From JANNBN01 sp031430595 (lineage in GTDB: Bacteria; Actinomycetota; Acidimicrobiia; Acidimicrobiales; JANYDT01): a stretch of DNA of 64,000 nucleotides. The translations under genes and the position numbers were made by a program. Below are positions 22,425 through 30,837 of the stretch, one piece after another. Below the pieces are notes generated by a model that saw only the letters and a program-made list of their open reading frames with translations, searched no databases and had not been told where the DNA came from. The stretch's first letter is position 1. Each line of letters opens with the position of its first letter. The DNA is taken from contig JANPBU010000024.1 of assembly GCA_031430595.1 (NCBI GenBank), forward strand, positions 1 through 64,000, in the 5' to 3' direction.

Positions 22425-25091
22425 ATGGCAAAGGTAATGCTCCTAGACGGTAACTCGCTGGCATATCGGGCCTTTTTTGCCCTGCCTTCAGAGATGGCAA
22501 CTGCGTCAGGCCAGGTCACGAATGCCGTCTTCGGTTTCACGAGCATGCTGCAATACCTGTTGAACGAGCACAAACCTGATCTGCTGTGCTGTACCTTCGA
22601 TCGGCCCGAACCGTCGTTCCGTCACAAAATGATCGACAACTACAAGGCCGGTCGGGCCGAAACGCCGGATATCCTTCGCCAGCAACTTGGGCTTGTTCGC
22701 CAGGTCATCAACGTGCTCGACGTTGCCATGTACGAGATAGTTGGTTACGAAGCCGACGATGTGCTGGCTACGTTAGCGACGCAAGCCCAGGCCCGCGGTG
22801 ACGACGTGATCGTGGTGACAGGTGATCGAGACGCATACCAACTCGTGCAGGATTCGCAAGGCCCCGGCGATGGTTCGATCCGGGTGCTTTACAACAAACG
22901 GGGGGTAAGTGACTATGCCCTCTACGATGAGGCCGGTATCCAGGAACGTACCGGTGTCGTTCCGTCGATTTATGCACAGTACGCGGCGCTGCGCGGAGAT
23001 CCATCTGACAATTTGCCTGGGGTGCCGGGGGTGGGCGAGAAAACTGCAGCCAAGCTCATCAACGACTACGGAGATCTTGACGGTGTGTTCGCCAACCTCG
23101 ACAAGGCAACCCCTAAGCTTAAAGAAAATCTGCGCACCTACGAACCCCAGGTTCGATCAAATGCTCAAATGACGCCTCTTGTACGAGACGTTCCTGGGGT
23201 GTCTATCGACACGGTGAACGTGCCCCAACCCGACCTGACGGCCGCGAACGAACTGTTTAAGTCGCTTGAGTTCCGTGCATTGTCGGCCCGGGTACTCGAT
23301 GCATTCGCGTTGGTATGGGGTTTGGCCGGTGAAGCTGGAAGCGCGACGCCAGTGGCCAGCGAACGCCTTGACATCACCATCAACCGTGACGCGCTCGACC
23401 TCACCGGTATCGACGAAGTAGCGATCGTGGGCGAATGGCGAGGCACGGCCGGGCGGTCACCGTTGGTTGGTATAGCCGTTGCTCATGGCACGCAGGTTTG
23501 GTGGGTCGATGCCGACGATCTCGGCCCTGCGGCCACACAGCTGATGGGTTTGAAACGAGTTCATGCACACAAAACCAAAGAGCTAATGCGCTCGTTAGCT
23601 GACCACGGAATCGACTTTGCGGTTGCAGACGCCATCGGACTCGATACTGCGATCGCCGGGTATCTGCTTGACCCGTCAGACAATCTGTACGCATTGGAAC
23701 AGTTAGCGGCTCGTTATGCCGATCTTGACCTTCGACCGTCTGACGCAGCACCCGAGGGGCAACTCGACTTCACCGCTACCGAGGTTGACCCCGTTGACAA
23801 CGTTGCTCGGCATGCCGCTGCCGTATGGCGCCTCATCGAACCAATGACTGCAGCTATGCAGGCACGTGGGCTGACGTCACTGTACGAGCAGATTGAACGT
23901 CCGCTTATTGGTGTGTTGGCACGGATGGAAGCTGTCGGTGTCACCGTCGACTCGCTATATCTCAAAGAACTTTCGCAGGAACTTGCCGCCGAAGCCCTGA
24001 AGGCCGAGAAGGAGGTTCATGATGCTGCCGGGGAAGTGTTCGTCGTAAATTCGGTACCGCAACTGCGAACCATCCTGTTCGACAAACTGAAGTTGAAAAC
24101 TGACAAGAAGACTAAAACCGGTTACTCGACCGACGCCCAGTCGTTGGAAAAACTTCGGGGCGAACATCCAATCATTGAGCCGCTGCTGCGCTACCGAGAA
24201 ATGGAAAAGCTTCGCTCAACGTACGGTGAGAGCCTGATCGCTGAGGTAACCCTCGACGGTCGAATTCATGCATCGTTCAATCAAACAGTGGCCCGAACCG
24301 GGCGGCTGTCTAGTGACCAACCTAACTTGCACAACATTCCAATTCGAAGCGAGGAAGGACGTCGGTTTCGCCGAGCCTTTGTTCCTGCGGCGGGTTGTGA
24401 ATTGTTGGTTGCTGACTACAACCAAATTGAGTTACGCGTTATCGCCCACCTAGCTCAAGACCCCGGTTTGCTCGAAGCATTCCGGACCGGTGCCGATGTG
24501 CACACCGAAACGGCAAAGCGAGTCTTCGGTGTCGAGGCTGGCGAAGTCACCCTTGGCATGCGTTCGAAGGCGAAGATGGTGTCGTATGGCCTTGCCTACG
24601 GAATGGAGTCGTTTGGCCTAGCGCAGCGCCTCAACGTTGCCGTTGACGAAGCAAAGCAGATTCTCGATGCATATTTCGAGGCGTTTCCGAATGTACGTGC
24701 CTATATGGATCAGTCGGTGGCTGATGCCCGCAACCGGGGGTATACCGAGACGTTATTTGGGAGGCGTCGCCAAATACCCGAGTTGCAGTCGCCAAACTTT
24801 CGCATTCGCCAAATGGGTGAGCGTCAAGCCATGAATGCCGGTATCCAGGGGCTTGCCGCCGACATCTTTAAGGTGGCGTTGGTTCGCCTCGACCGAGCGC
24901 TTATCGCCGGTAGTTTTGCGAGCCGAATCATCCTCCAGGTGCACGACGAAATCGTGGTTGAAGTTCCACCGGACGAGAAGGATGCTGTCGGTGCCCTCAC
25001 GGTGAACACGATGCGTGAAGCTGCGATCCTCGACGTTCCGTTAGAAGTGAACGTTTCGTGGGGTGCCAGTTGGGCCGAGGCCAAAGGATGA
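22425..25091 (+). CDS. polA: DNA polymerase I
   Basis: An 888-residue family A polymerase for gap filling and Okazaki fragment processing. The N-terminal 5' nuclease (about 1-300) keeps YEADDVLATLA, TGDRDAY and GVGEKTAAKLI. The middle domain (about 310-500) lacks the DxE proofreading residues (VAIVGEWRG where E. coli has an FDTETDS-type motif), so it should have no 3'-5' exonuclease. The polymerase domain has motif A VADYNQIELR, motif B RSKAKMVSYGLAYG and motif C QVHDEIVVE. Motif B has Tyr where E. coli has Phe762, as in the mycobacterial enzyme, predicting poor discrimination against dideoxynucleotides. Confidence 0.97.
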   Translation: MAKVMLLDGNSLAYRAFFALPSEMATASGQVTNAVFGFTSMLQYLLNEHKPDLLCCTFDRPEPSFRHKMIDNYKAGRAETPDILRQQLGLVRQVINVLDVAMYEIVGYEADDVLATLATQAQARGDDVIVVTGDRDAYQLVQDSQGPGDGSIRVLYNKRGVSDYALYDEAGIQERTGVVPSIYAQYAALRGDPSDNLPGVPGVGEKTAAKLINDYGDLDGVFANLDKATPKLKENLRTYEPQVRSNAQMTPLVRDVPGVSIDTVNVPQPDLTAANELFKSLEFRALSARVLDAFALVWGLAGEAGSATPVASERLDITINRDALDLTGIDEVAIVGEWRGTAGRSPLVGIAVAHGTQVWWVDADDLGPAATQLMGLKRVHAHKTKELMRSLADHGIDFAVADAIGLDTAIAGYLLDPSDNLYALEQLAARYADLDLRPSDAAPEGQLDFTATEVDPVDNVARHAAAVWRLIEPMTAAMQARGLTSLYEQIERPLIGVLARMEAVGVTVDSLYLKELSQELAAEALKAEKEVHDAAGEVFVVNSVPQLRTILFDKLKLKTDKKTKTGYSTDAQSLEKLRGEHPIIEPLLRYREMEKLRSTYGESLIAEVTLDGRIHASFNQTVARTGRLSSDQPNLHNIPIRSEEGRRFRRAFVPAAGCELLVADYNQIELRVIAHLAQDPGLLEAFRTGADVHTETAKRVFGVEAGEVTLGMRSKAKMVSYGLAYGMESFGLAQRLNVAVDEAKQILDAYFEAFPNVRAYMDQSVADARNRGYTETLFGRRRQIPELQSPNFRIRQMGERQAMNAGIQGLAADIFKVALVRLDRALIAGSFASRIILQVHDEIVVEVPPDEKDAVGALTVNTMREAAILDVPLEVNVSWGASWAEAKG

Positions 25092-25849
25092 CCAAACCTC
25101 ACTTTTTTGAAGGCCTTGCGGAATTCATGGGGCCTGCATACCTGAGGTATTCCTTTACTAAAGGCACCGTTCAAGAAGTCGAGTTTTTGAGTAAAGCACT
25201 CGGATTGCTTGCTGGGTCGACCGTGCTTGATGTTGGGTGCGGCCCCGGTCGGCATGCTCTCGAGTTCGCTCGTCGGGGTATGCGCGTTACCGGCGTTGAT
25301 ATTTCGGCTCCGTTTGTCGTGCTTGGCAACGAAGCTGCGCGTGCTGAAGAACTCGCTGCGACCTTTTTGCAGGGCGACGCCCGCCAACTGACAAGCGTGC
25401 TGCCGGGTGTGTCGTTCGATTTGGTTCTCTCGCTTTGCCAAGGTGGCTTCGGCCTGGTTGGTCGATCGGAAGACGGGTGCGCAGACGCAACGGTGATTGA
25501 CCAAATGGCTGCCCTCGTTGCGCCAGGTGGATGCCTCGTCGTGTCGGCGTTCAGCGCCTATTTTCAGTTACGTCACCTCGAGGAAACCGATTCGTTCGAT
25601 GCTGCGACTGGTGTTAACCACGAACGAACCGAGATTCGTTCGGCTGATGGCCAGGGGCGAAAAGAAGTTGATTTGTGGACGACATGTTTTACGCCCCTCG
25701 AACTTCGTTTGCTCACCGAACGAGCCGGGTTGACGGTCGAACACCTCTGGTCGGTGACGCCCGGCGATTACGCCGACCGGGAACCGACCGTTGATCACCC
25801 AGAGTTTTTGCTGGTTGCCCGCCGGTCAACGACCACTGAAGGCCCTTAA
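25088..25849 (+). CDS. Class I SAM-dependent methyltransferase
   Basis: A 253-residue Rossmann-fold methyltransferase. Motif I is VLDVGCGPGRHALEFARRG, followed by the acidic VTGVDIS and the later FDLVLSLCQGGFGLV and VAPGGCLVVSAF. The ATG at 25088 overlaps the polA stop (ATGA), so it is translated after polA, and an earlier start inside polA is unnecessary. The substrate is unknown. The last codons lie in the first copy of a 38-bp repeat. Confidence 0.85.
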   Translation: MTKPHFFEGLAEFMGPAYLRYSFTKGTVQEVEFLSKALGLLAGSTVLDVGCGPGRHALEFARRGMRVTGVDISAPFVVLGNEAARAEELAATFLQGDARQLTSVLPGVSFDLVLSLCQGGFGLVGRSEDGCADATVIDQMAALVAPGGCLVVSAFSAYFQLRHLEETDSFDAATGVNHERTEIRSADGQGRKEVDLWTTCFTPLELRLLTERAGLTVEHLWSVTPGDYADREPTVDHPEFLLVARRSTTTEGP

Positions 25850-25956
25850 GCCAATCGACACGGTGACGAAAGTCTGACGGTTCTTAAGCGAATCGACACG
25901 GTGACGAAAATACGACGGTTATTCAAGGGGGTCGAATGAGTTTCGTCACCGTGACG
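25845..25956. repeat. Two 38-bp tandem repeats plus an inverted third motif
   Basis: Copies 25845-25882 and 25883-25920 agree at 34 of 38 bases and both begin CTTAAG. Each contains CGACACGGTGACG (25856-25868 and 25894-25906). A third copy in the opposite direction at 25944-25956, CGTCACCGTGACG, is a perfect palindrome around its central C. The second and third copies can also pair as a 13-bp stem (CACGGTGACGAAA with TTTCGTCACCGTG). This looks like an operator cluster or structured leader for rpsA. Confidence 0.65.
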
Positions 25957-26110
25957 CTTGACTGAAGGTTGAAACCCAGGTGGTTCGGTTCGGCTGGGTC
26001 TGCCTGATAACCTCATGGTTCCTTTGTGGCCGGATTCACCGGTCCCGCAAGGTGATACGTCGCTCGGACTTTCGCCTTGTGTCTCAAGATCAAGCGAGTC
26101 CCTACATAAC

Positions 26111-27481
26111 ATGACCGACGTACTTTCCATCGATGCGAGCGATCTCAGCCCAGCAGGCGGCCTGCTAGCAAGCGACCCCATCGTGTACCGCAGCATCATT
26201 TCCAACGACCTTGGTGGCATGTCGTTCGACGAAGCCATCAACGGCACCATCGTCAACTTTGAAGATGGCGACATCGTCAAAGGCACCGTCGTCAAAATCG
26301 ACAAAGACGAAGTGCTTCTCGATATTGGCTTCAAGTCCGAAGGTGTCATTCCTTCACGAGAACTGAGTATCCGCCACGATGTGAACCCATCCGACGTTGT
26401 GTCGCTTGGTGAAGAAATCGAAGCGCTAGTTCTTACCAAAGAAGACAAAGAAGGGCGCCTTGTTCTTTCGAAGAAGCGTGCTCAGTACGAACGTGCATGG
26501 GGCACTATCGAGCGAATCAAAGAAGCCAACGGTGTGGTCGAAGGTCCGGTTATCGAGGTTGTCAAGGGCGGTCTCATCATCGACATTGGGCTCCGTGGTT
26601 TCCTTCCTGCCTCACTCGTCGAACTGCGTCGTGTCCGCGATTTGCAGCCGTACGTTGGAAAGACCTTCCAAACCAAAATCATCGAACTAGACAAAAACCG
26701 CAACAACGTGGTCTTGTCTCGTCGGGCATGGTTGGAAGAAACCCAAAAGGATCAGCGCGAGAACTTCCTGGCTAATTTGAAGCCTGGCGAAATCCGCGAT
26801 GGCGTTGTGTCGAGCGTTGTCAACTTCGGTGCGTTCGTCGACCTTGGTGGCATGGACGGCCTCGTCCACGTTTCCGAACTGTCTTGGAAGCATGTCGATC
26901 ATCCTTCGTCGGTTGTTGCAGTCGGTGACAAGATCACCGTGCAGGTGCTTGAGGTTGACTACGAACGAGAGCGCATTAGCCTTTCGCTGAAGGCAACTCA
27001 GCAAGATCCTTGGGCCGAGTTTGCCAGTGCTCACCGTGTCAGCGAGTTGGTCTACGGACGGGTCACGAAGCTTGTTCCGTTCGGTGCATTCGTGCAGGTT
27101 GGCGAAGGTATCGAAGGTTTGGTGCACATCTCCGAAATGGCCGGACACCACGTCGATCATCCAGAGCAGGTTGTGGCACCCGCCGAAGAGTTGTGGGTCA
27201 AGATCATCGACCTCGACCTTCAGCGCCGTCGAATTAGCCTGTCAATCAAGCAGGCTGCTGAGGGTGGCATTGTTGCCGCCGAGTATCAAGAAGCGTTCGG
27301 TGAACACGCGTACGATGATCAGGGTAATTACCTTGGCCAAACATATGAAGTTGGCGAGTTCACCCCCGACAATGAAGCTCAGGCTGCCTGGCTTGCCGAT
27401 TACCAACCGCCGGTGGTGAGCGACTCCGAAGCTGGCTCAGCGTCAGTCGATGCAGTAGAGGCCGAAGCACCAGCCGAATAG
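26111..27481 (+). CDS. rpsA: 30S ribosomal protein S1
   Basis: A 456-residue S1 with four S1 RNA-binding repeats (about 50-115, 130-200, 215-290 and 300-375). Examples are VKGTVVKIDKDEVLLDIG, RDGVVSSVVNFGAFVDLG and VYGRVTKLVPFGAFVQVG. The acidic tail of about 80 residues ends VDAVEAEAPAE. Four domains is usual for actinobacteria, against six in E. coli. MTDVLSIDASDL at 26111 is taken as the start. An upstream in-frame ATG (26015) would add 32 unconserved residues. The leader 25857-26110 contains the repeat cluster and a GGTTC-type pentamer run. Confidence 0.93.
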   Translation: MTDVLSIDASDLSPAGGLLASDPIVYRSIISNDLGGMSFDEAINGTIVNFEDGDIVKGTVVKIDKDEVLLDIGFKSEGVIPSRELSIRHDVNPSDVVSLGEEIEALVLTKEDKEGRLVLSKKRAQYERAWGTIERIKEANGVVEGPVIEVVKGGLIIDIGLRGFLPASLVELRRVRDLQPYVGKTFQTKIIELDKNRNNVVLSRRAWLEETQKDQRENFLANLKPGEIRDGVVSSVVNFGAFVDLGGMDGLVHVSELSWKHVDHPSSVVAVGDKITVQVLEVDYERERISLSLKATQQDPWAEFASAHRVSELVYGRVTKLVPFGAFVQVGEGIEGLVHISEMAGHHVDHPEQVVAPAEELWVKIIDLDLQRRRISLSIKQAAEGGIVAAEYQEAFGEHAYDDQGNYLGQTYEVGEFTPDNEAQAAWLADYQPPVVSDSEAGSASVDAVEAEAPAE

Positions 27482-27490
27482 CTGTTTGTG

Positions 27491-27538
27491 AAGGCGTCGC
27501 CTCGAATCCCTCGAACAGAGGTTTTGGTGCGGCGCCTT
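27491..27538. terminator. Bidirectional terminator between rpsA and the response regulator
   Basis: AAGGCGTCGC (27491-27500) pairs with GCGGCGCCTT (27529-27538) at nine of ten positions, with a smaller CCTC/GAGG hairpin inside and TTTTGG in the loop region. It lies between two converging genes, the usual place for a shared terminator. The T-run after the stem is short. Confidence 0.5.
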
Positions 27539-27570
27539 TGTCGCGTCTGCACCCGAAAACGCAACAAGAA

Positions 27571-28266
27571 CTAGTCGAGGCGAATGATTCCCATACGGAC
27601 AGCGCGTACGACTGCCTGCGTTCGATCGGCTGAGTCGAGCTTTTCGTAAATAGAAGCCAAGTGGTTTTTAACGGTTTTGATACTGATGAACAGTTTTTCT
27701 GCCACTTCAGTTGTCGAGAGACCATCAGCGATGAGTTGCAGCACTTCCTCCTCGCGGGGCGACACGACTGCTTCGGCTGGGGCCGGATTCACGAGTGACC
27801 TCATTTCGCGAAGCATCGACTTGGCCATTTCTGGCGATACCGACCCATCGCCGGCTGCCGCAGCCCGAATCACCTCTGCAACTTCGTCGGTTGAAGCATC
27901 TTTGACGAGATATCCGGATGCACCCATACGAATCGCCCGTGAAATGAGCTCACGATCAGCGTGCATAGTGAGCATAACGACGCGTGTTTGCCGGCAGCTT
28001 TGCCGGATACGTCGACATGCCTCGATTCCGTCGAGAACTGGCATGGTGACATCCATGAGCACCACATCAGGCAGCAAAGCCTGGGCCAAACGAACGCCTT
28101 CCTCGCCGTCGCTCGCTTCGGCGACCACAACAAAGCCGTACGACTCCATGGAACGTCGCAAACCCTCACGAAGCATTCTGTGATCATCAACCAACAGCAA
28201 TCGAAGGGCGGCCCGGGGCGCACCGATTGCGGATTCTGTAGGGCTCGTAGCTTCCCGGGTAGTCAT
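27571..28266 (-). CDS. NarL/LuxR-type response regulator
   Basis: A 231-residue DNA-binding response regulator. The receiver domain (about 20-140) has the acidic pair in LLVDDHRM, the phospho-Asp in DVVLMDVTMPVLDG and the switch Lys in GYLVKDAS. The C-terminal LuxR helix-turn-helix (about 165-230) has LSTTEVAEKLFISIKTVKNH. It is encoded 111 bp downstream of its likely kinase, and that gap has three direct repeats of an 8-bp motif. The target genes cannot be predicted. It resembles DevR/NarL regulators in general but has no specific hallmark. Confidence 0.93.
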   Translation of the reverse strand: MTTREATSPTESAIGAPRAALRLLLVDDHRMLREGLRRSMESYGFVVVAEASDGEEGVRLAQALLPDVVLMDVTMPVLDGIEACRRIRQSCRQTRVVMLTMHADRELISRAIRMGASGYLVKDASTDEVAEVIRAAAAGDGSVSPEMAKSMLREMRSLVNPAPAEAVVSPREEEVLQLIADGLSTTEVAEKLFISIKTVKNHLASIYEKLDSADRTQAVVRAVRMGIIRLD

Positions 28267-28340
28267 AGGTCATTCATCGACGTTTTCAAGATTCTGAACG
28301 TGGTCAATTTTGATGAAGTAATCATTGCGTTACAGAACCT

Positions 28341-28383
28341 GATCACGACAAGAGCCGATCACGATTTCGAATCCTGATCACGA
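28341..28383 (-). promoter_or_regulatory. Three TCGTGATC direct repeats upstream of the response regulator
   Basis: GATCACGA (plus strand) occurs at 28341-28348, 28357-28364 and 28376-28383, that is TCGTGATC on the sense strand of the regulator gene, 75-117 bp before its start. Iterated sites of this size suit binding of an activator, possibly the encoded regulator itself. Confidence 0.45.
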
Positions 28384-30138
28384 AGTTTCTCGAAGCCGTA
28401 CAGTGATCGTGGTTCCGATACCTGTTTCTGAAGAAACGTCGATAACCGCGCCTATGGCGGCAGCACGTTCGCGAAGGCCTCGAAGCCCATACGAATCGGT
28501 TCGCCCGGCTTGGGTGCTGAAACCACAACCATTGTCTCGGATACTCAGCAACGCGACGTCTCCGTCACACTCCCAACTGACCCAGAGATCGTTCGCCCCA
28601 GCGTGTCGTTCGACGTTAATGATGGCTTCTTGGGCAATGTGCCAAATCTCTCGTGCCAAGCGAACAGGTAACGCCTTTGGTTCGAATGTTTCGAGGTGAG
28701 CTTGCAGGTTGCTTCGGTCGGCGACTCGGCCGAGAAAGTCTTCGAGGGTCGAGGCCATTGTGCCATCGACACGAACGTCGGTACGAAGGTCGTACAACGT
28801 TTCCCGAACTTCGGTCACTGCACTTCGTACCTGGCCGCGCAACATTTTCAAATCATCTAGAACTTCTGATGCCCCTTCAATACGGGTTATCCGGTCGATT
28901 TCGAAACCGATCAATGCCAACGACTGACCGACACGGTCATGAAGATCTCGGGCGATTCGGACCCGTTCATCGTCGGCGGCGGCTGAGCGAATTCGACCGA
29001 ACCAGCGGGCATTGTCGAGGGTCACGGCTGCACGGTCGCAGTACTCTTCTGCTGCGGCTTTCAGATATTTGTGGTCTGGCGAGTCGGCGAGTGCGATGCG
29101 GTCGGTTGGGTCTTCGGCCACCATCAGCCCAATAAGTTGGCCTCTGGCCACCAGTGGAGCGAACACTGCCTTCGTGACCGGTCCGGCGGTCATCATGGGA
29201 ACTGACTGTTGCACCACGACGATAGATCGCGTCGCAACGGCCGCCCGAGCACCGTTCGGAAGATCGGTTGAGACCATCATCAAGGGCATCGACGCTCCGA
29301 GAACTTCGGCCACGGTCCACCTATCGGTATCGGCTTCGAGAAGGAGCACTGATACCGAACTCATTTTGGTCAAGGCTGCGAACTCGTTAGTGGTGGCGCG
29401 AAGCACTTCGGTGAGATCGAGCGAGGAAGGTAGTCGCCGTGCAATTCGCTGTAGGTCATACAGGAGTGCGTTCGCTTCACTGAGCCGTACGAGTTGATCG
29501 GTGGCCTTAACCTGATGGTTTGAGGCGTCGGTAACCATTCCGTAGGCGAGCCCTGTGGCCAACGAAACAATCATCAAAATGCCGGTCCACCTAACGCCTT
29601 GTTCGAGCACGTCTGCAGTCACGGCAGGCGACATACTCATTCCAATGGTGATGATGACGCCTGGTACCAGACCGAGACCACTCGAAAGAAGACGGCGTTG
29701 CGTTAACCCCGCAGCGATAAGTGGCGGAATGAGGGAGAGCAGGAACGGTGAAGTCCAGCTCCCAGACATCAGAACCGCAATGACCGGTACGGCAATATCG
29801 ATGACGATCCAGAATGCGTTTACTGAAGCGCTGCGCCGTAGACGAACGGGTTCGAGCGTACGAAACGCGGTCCACAACACCAGAAGAATGCATTCTCCGA
29901 GGTACAGGCGAAGGTTTGCGTACGCAGACCCAACCCCAATGTCGAGTGCCAGCACCGCCCATCGCAAATAGGCGAGCGGTCGATGATATTGAAACACCAA
30001 GTCGGTGTCACCACGTCGCCGCTTTCGACCCTCTGGGTGCATATTGAGGCGCTCGGCGCCCGGGGTTGACACGTGTTGGGTTTGTATTCCACCCCCAAAG
30101 CGATCGAGCAAAGAAACCACAACCCTGCATCGACTCAC
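28378..30138 (-). CDS. Sensor histidine kinase (HisKA_3, GAF)
   Basis: A 586-residue kinase. About five hydrophobic segments (residues about 55-200) are followed by a GAF-like sensor domain (about 235-395), a HisKA_3 dimerisation domain with phospho-His in RIARDLHDRVGQSL, and a HATPase domain (EIWHIAQEAIINVERHAG, RDNGCGFS, YGLRGLRERAAAIGA). It pairs with the NarL-type regulator downstream. The start is uncertain. The GTG at 30138 gives this length, while the ATG at 30042 (MHPEGRKRRRG) would leave 554 residues and still include all domains. The signal is unknown. Confidence 0.92.
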   Translation of the reverse strand: MSRCRVVVSLLDRFGGGIQTQHVSTPGAERLNMHPEGRKRRRGDTDLVFQYHRPLAYLRWAVLALDIGVGSAYANLRLYLGECILLVLWTAFRTLEPVRLRRSASVNAFWIVIDIAVPVIAVLMSGSWTSPFLLSLIPPLIAAGLTQRRLLSSGLGLVPGVIITIGMSMSPAVTADVLEQGVRWTGILMIVSLATGLAYGMVTDASNHQVKATDQLVRLSEANALLYDLQRIARRLPSSLDLTEVLRATTNEFAALTKMSSVSVLLLEADTDRWTVAEVLGASMPLMMVSTDLPNGARAAVATRSIVVVQQSVPMMTAGPVTKAVFAPLVARGQLIGLMVAEDPTDRIALADSPDHKYLKAAAEEYCDRAAVTLDNARWFGRIRSAAADDERVRIARDLHDRVGQSLALIGFEIDRITRIEGASEVLDDLKMLRGQVRSAVTEVRETLYDLRTDVRVDGTMASTLEDFLGRVADRSNLQAHLETFEPKALPVRLAREIWHIAQEAIINVERHAGANDLWVSWECDGDVALLSIRDNGCGFSTQAGRTDSYGLRGLRERAAAIGAVIDVSSETGIGTTITVRLRETS

Positions 30139-30189
30139 CTACCCACAGACTTGAGCCTGAAGGGACTTTCGCGACTGGGTCAGCGTAAG

Positions 30190-30807
30190 ATGAACCGCAT
30201 GAAATTGGTTGGTCTTGGAGGCGGAATCGGGTCAGGAAAGTCATCCGTTTCGGTGTTATTGCACGAGTTTGGCGCAGTAATTGTTGACGCTGACCTGATT
30301 GCCCGGTCAGTAGTTGAACCCGGCCACGGGGTACTTGACGCCCTCGTCGAGCGATTTGGCCCAACCGTGCTTACTTCGTCTGGCCTCCTCGATCGTAAGG
30401 CCCTCGCCGAGTTGGTGTTTCCTGACCCTGAAGCCGTGAAAGCGCTGAATGCAATCACTCATCCGGCGATTGGGAAGGAAATTGAACGCCAAATAGCGGT
30501 GCATGTAGACGATGTCGAAGCGGTTGTGATGTTGGATGCGCCCCTATTGTTCGAACGAGATCGGCCGGGTATGGTCGGAAAGATCCTGGTTGACGTTGAC
30601 GAAGAAATTGCGGTGAGTCGCCTCGTCAAATTCCGCAGCTTCGATGAAGCCGACGCCCGACGCCGAGTTACTGCCCAGATGACCAGAGAAGAACGCCGGG
30701 CCAAAGCCGACTTCGTCATTGATAATTCAGGGAACCTTGACGCCTTACGAATTCAAGTCCGCGCGGCATGGAAGTGGATCGGCGAACTGGAAAACCCGAC
30801 GCCTTAA
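30190..30807 (+). CDS. coaE: Dephospho-CoA kinase
   Basis: The last step of coenzyme A synthesis, phosphorylation of the 3'-OH of dephospho-CoA. The 205-residue product has the P-loop GLGGGIGSGKSSVS, the CoaE segments DADLIARSVVEPGHGVLD and DAPLLFERD, and a lid region rich in Arg (FRSFDEADARRRVTAQMTRE). The ATG at 30190 or 30199 is the likely start. Earlier in-frame codons encode no family sequence. rpsA followed by coaE is the mycobacterial order (Rv1630-Rv1631), here split by the two-component genes. Confidence 0.95.
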   Translation: MNRMKLVGLGGGIGSGKSSVSVLLHEFGAVIVDADLIARSVVEPGHGVLDALVERFGPTVLTSSGLLDRKALAELVFPDPEAVKALNAITHPAIGKEIERQIAVHVDDVEAVVMLDAPLLFERDRPGMVGKILVDVDEEIAVSRLVKFRSFDEADARRRVTAQMTREERRAKADFVIDNSGNLDALRIQVRAAWKWIGELENPTP

Positions 30808-30837
30808 GAGGTTTCGGGCTACTGCCGATGAATAACT

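Noticed and set aside
25845..25920. CRISPR-like repeat
   Set aside because: Only two directly adjacent copies with no spacers, no third direct copy and no cas gene.
27512..27527. LexA-like TCGAACAGAGGTTTTG
   Set aside because: Only the first half matches. It lies inside the hairpin between converging genes, far from any start.
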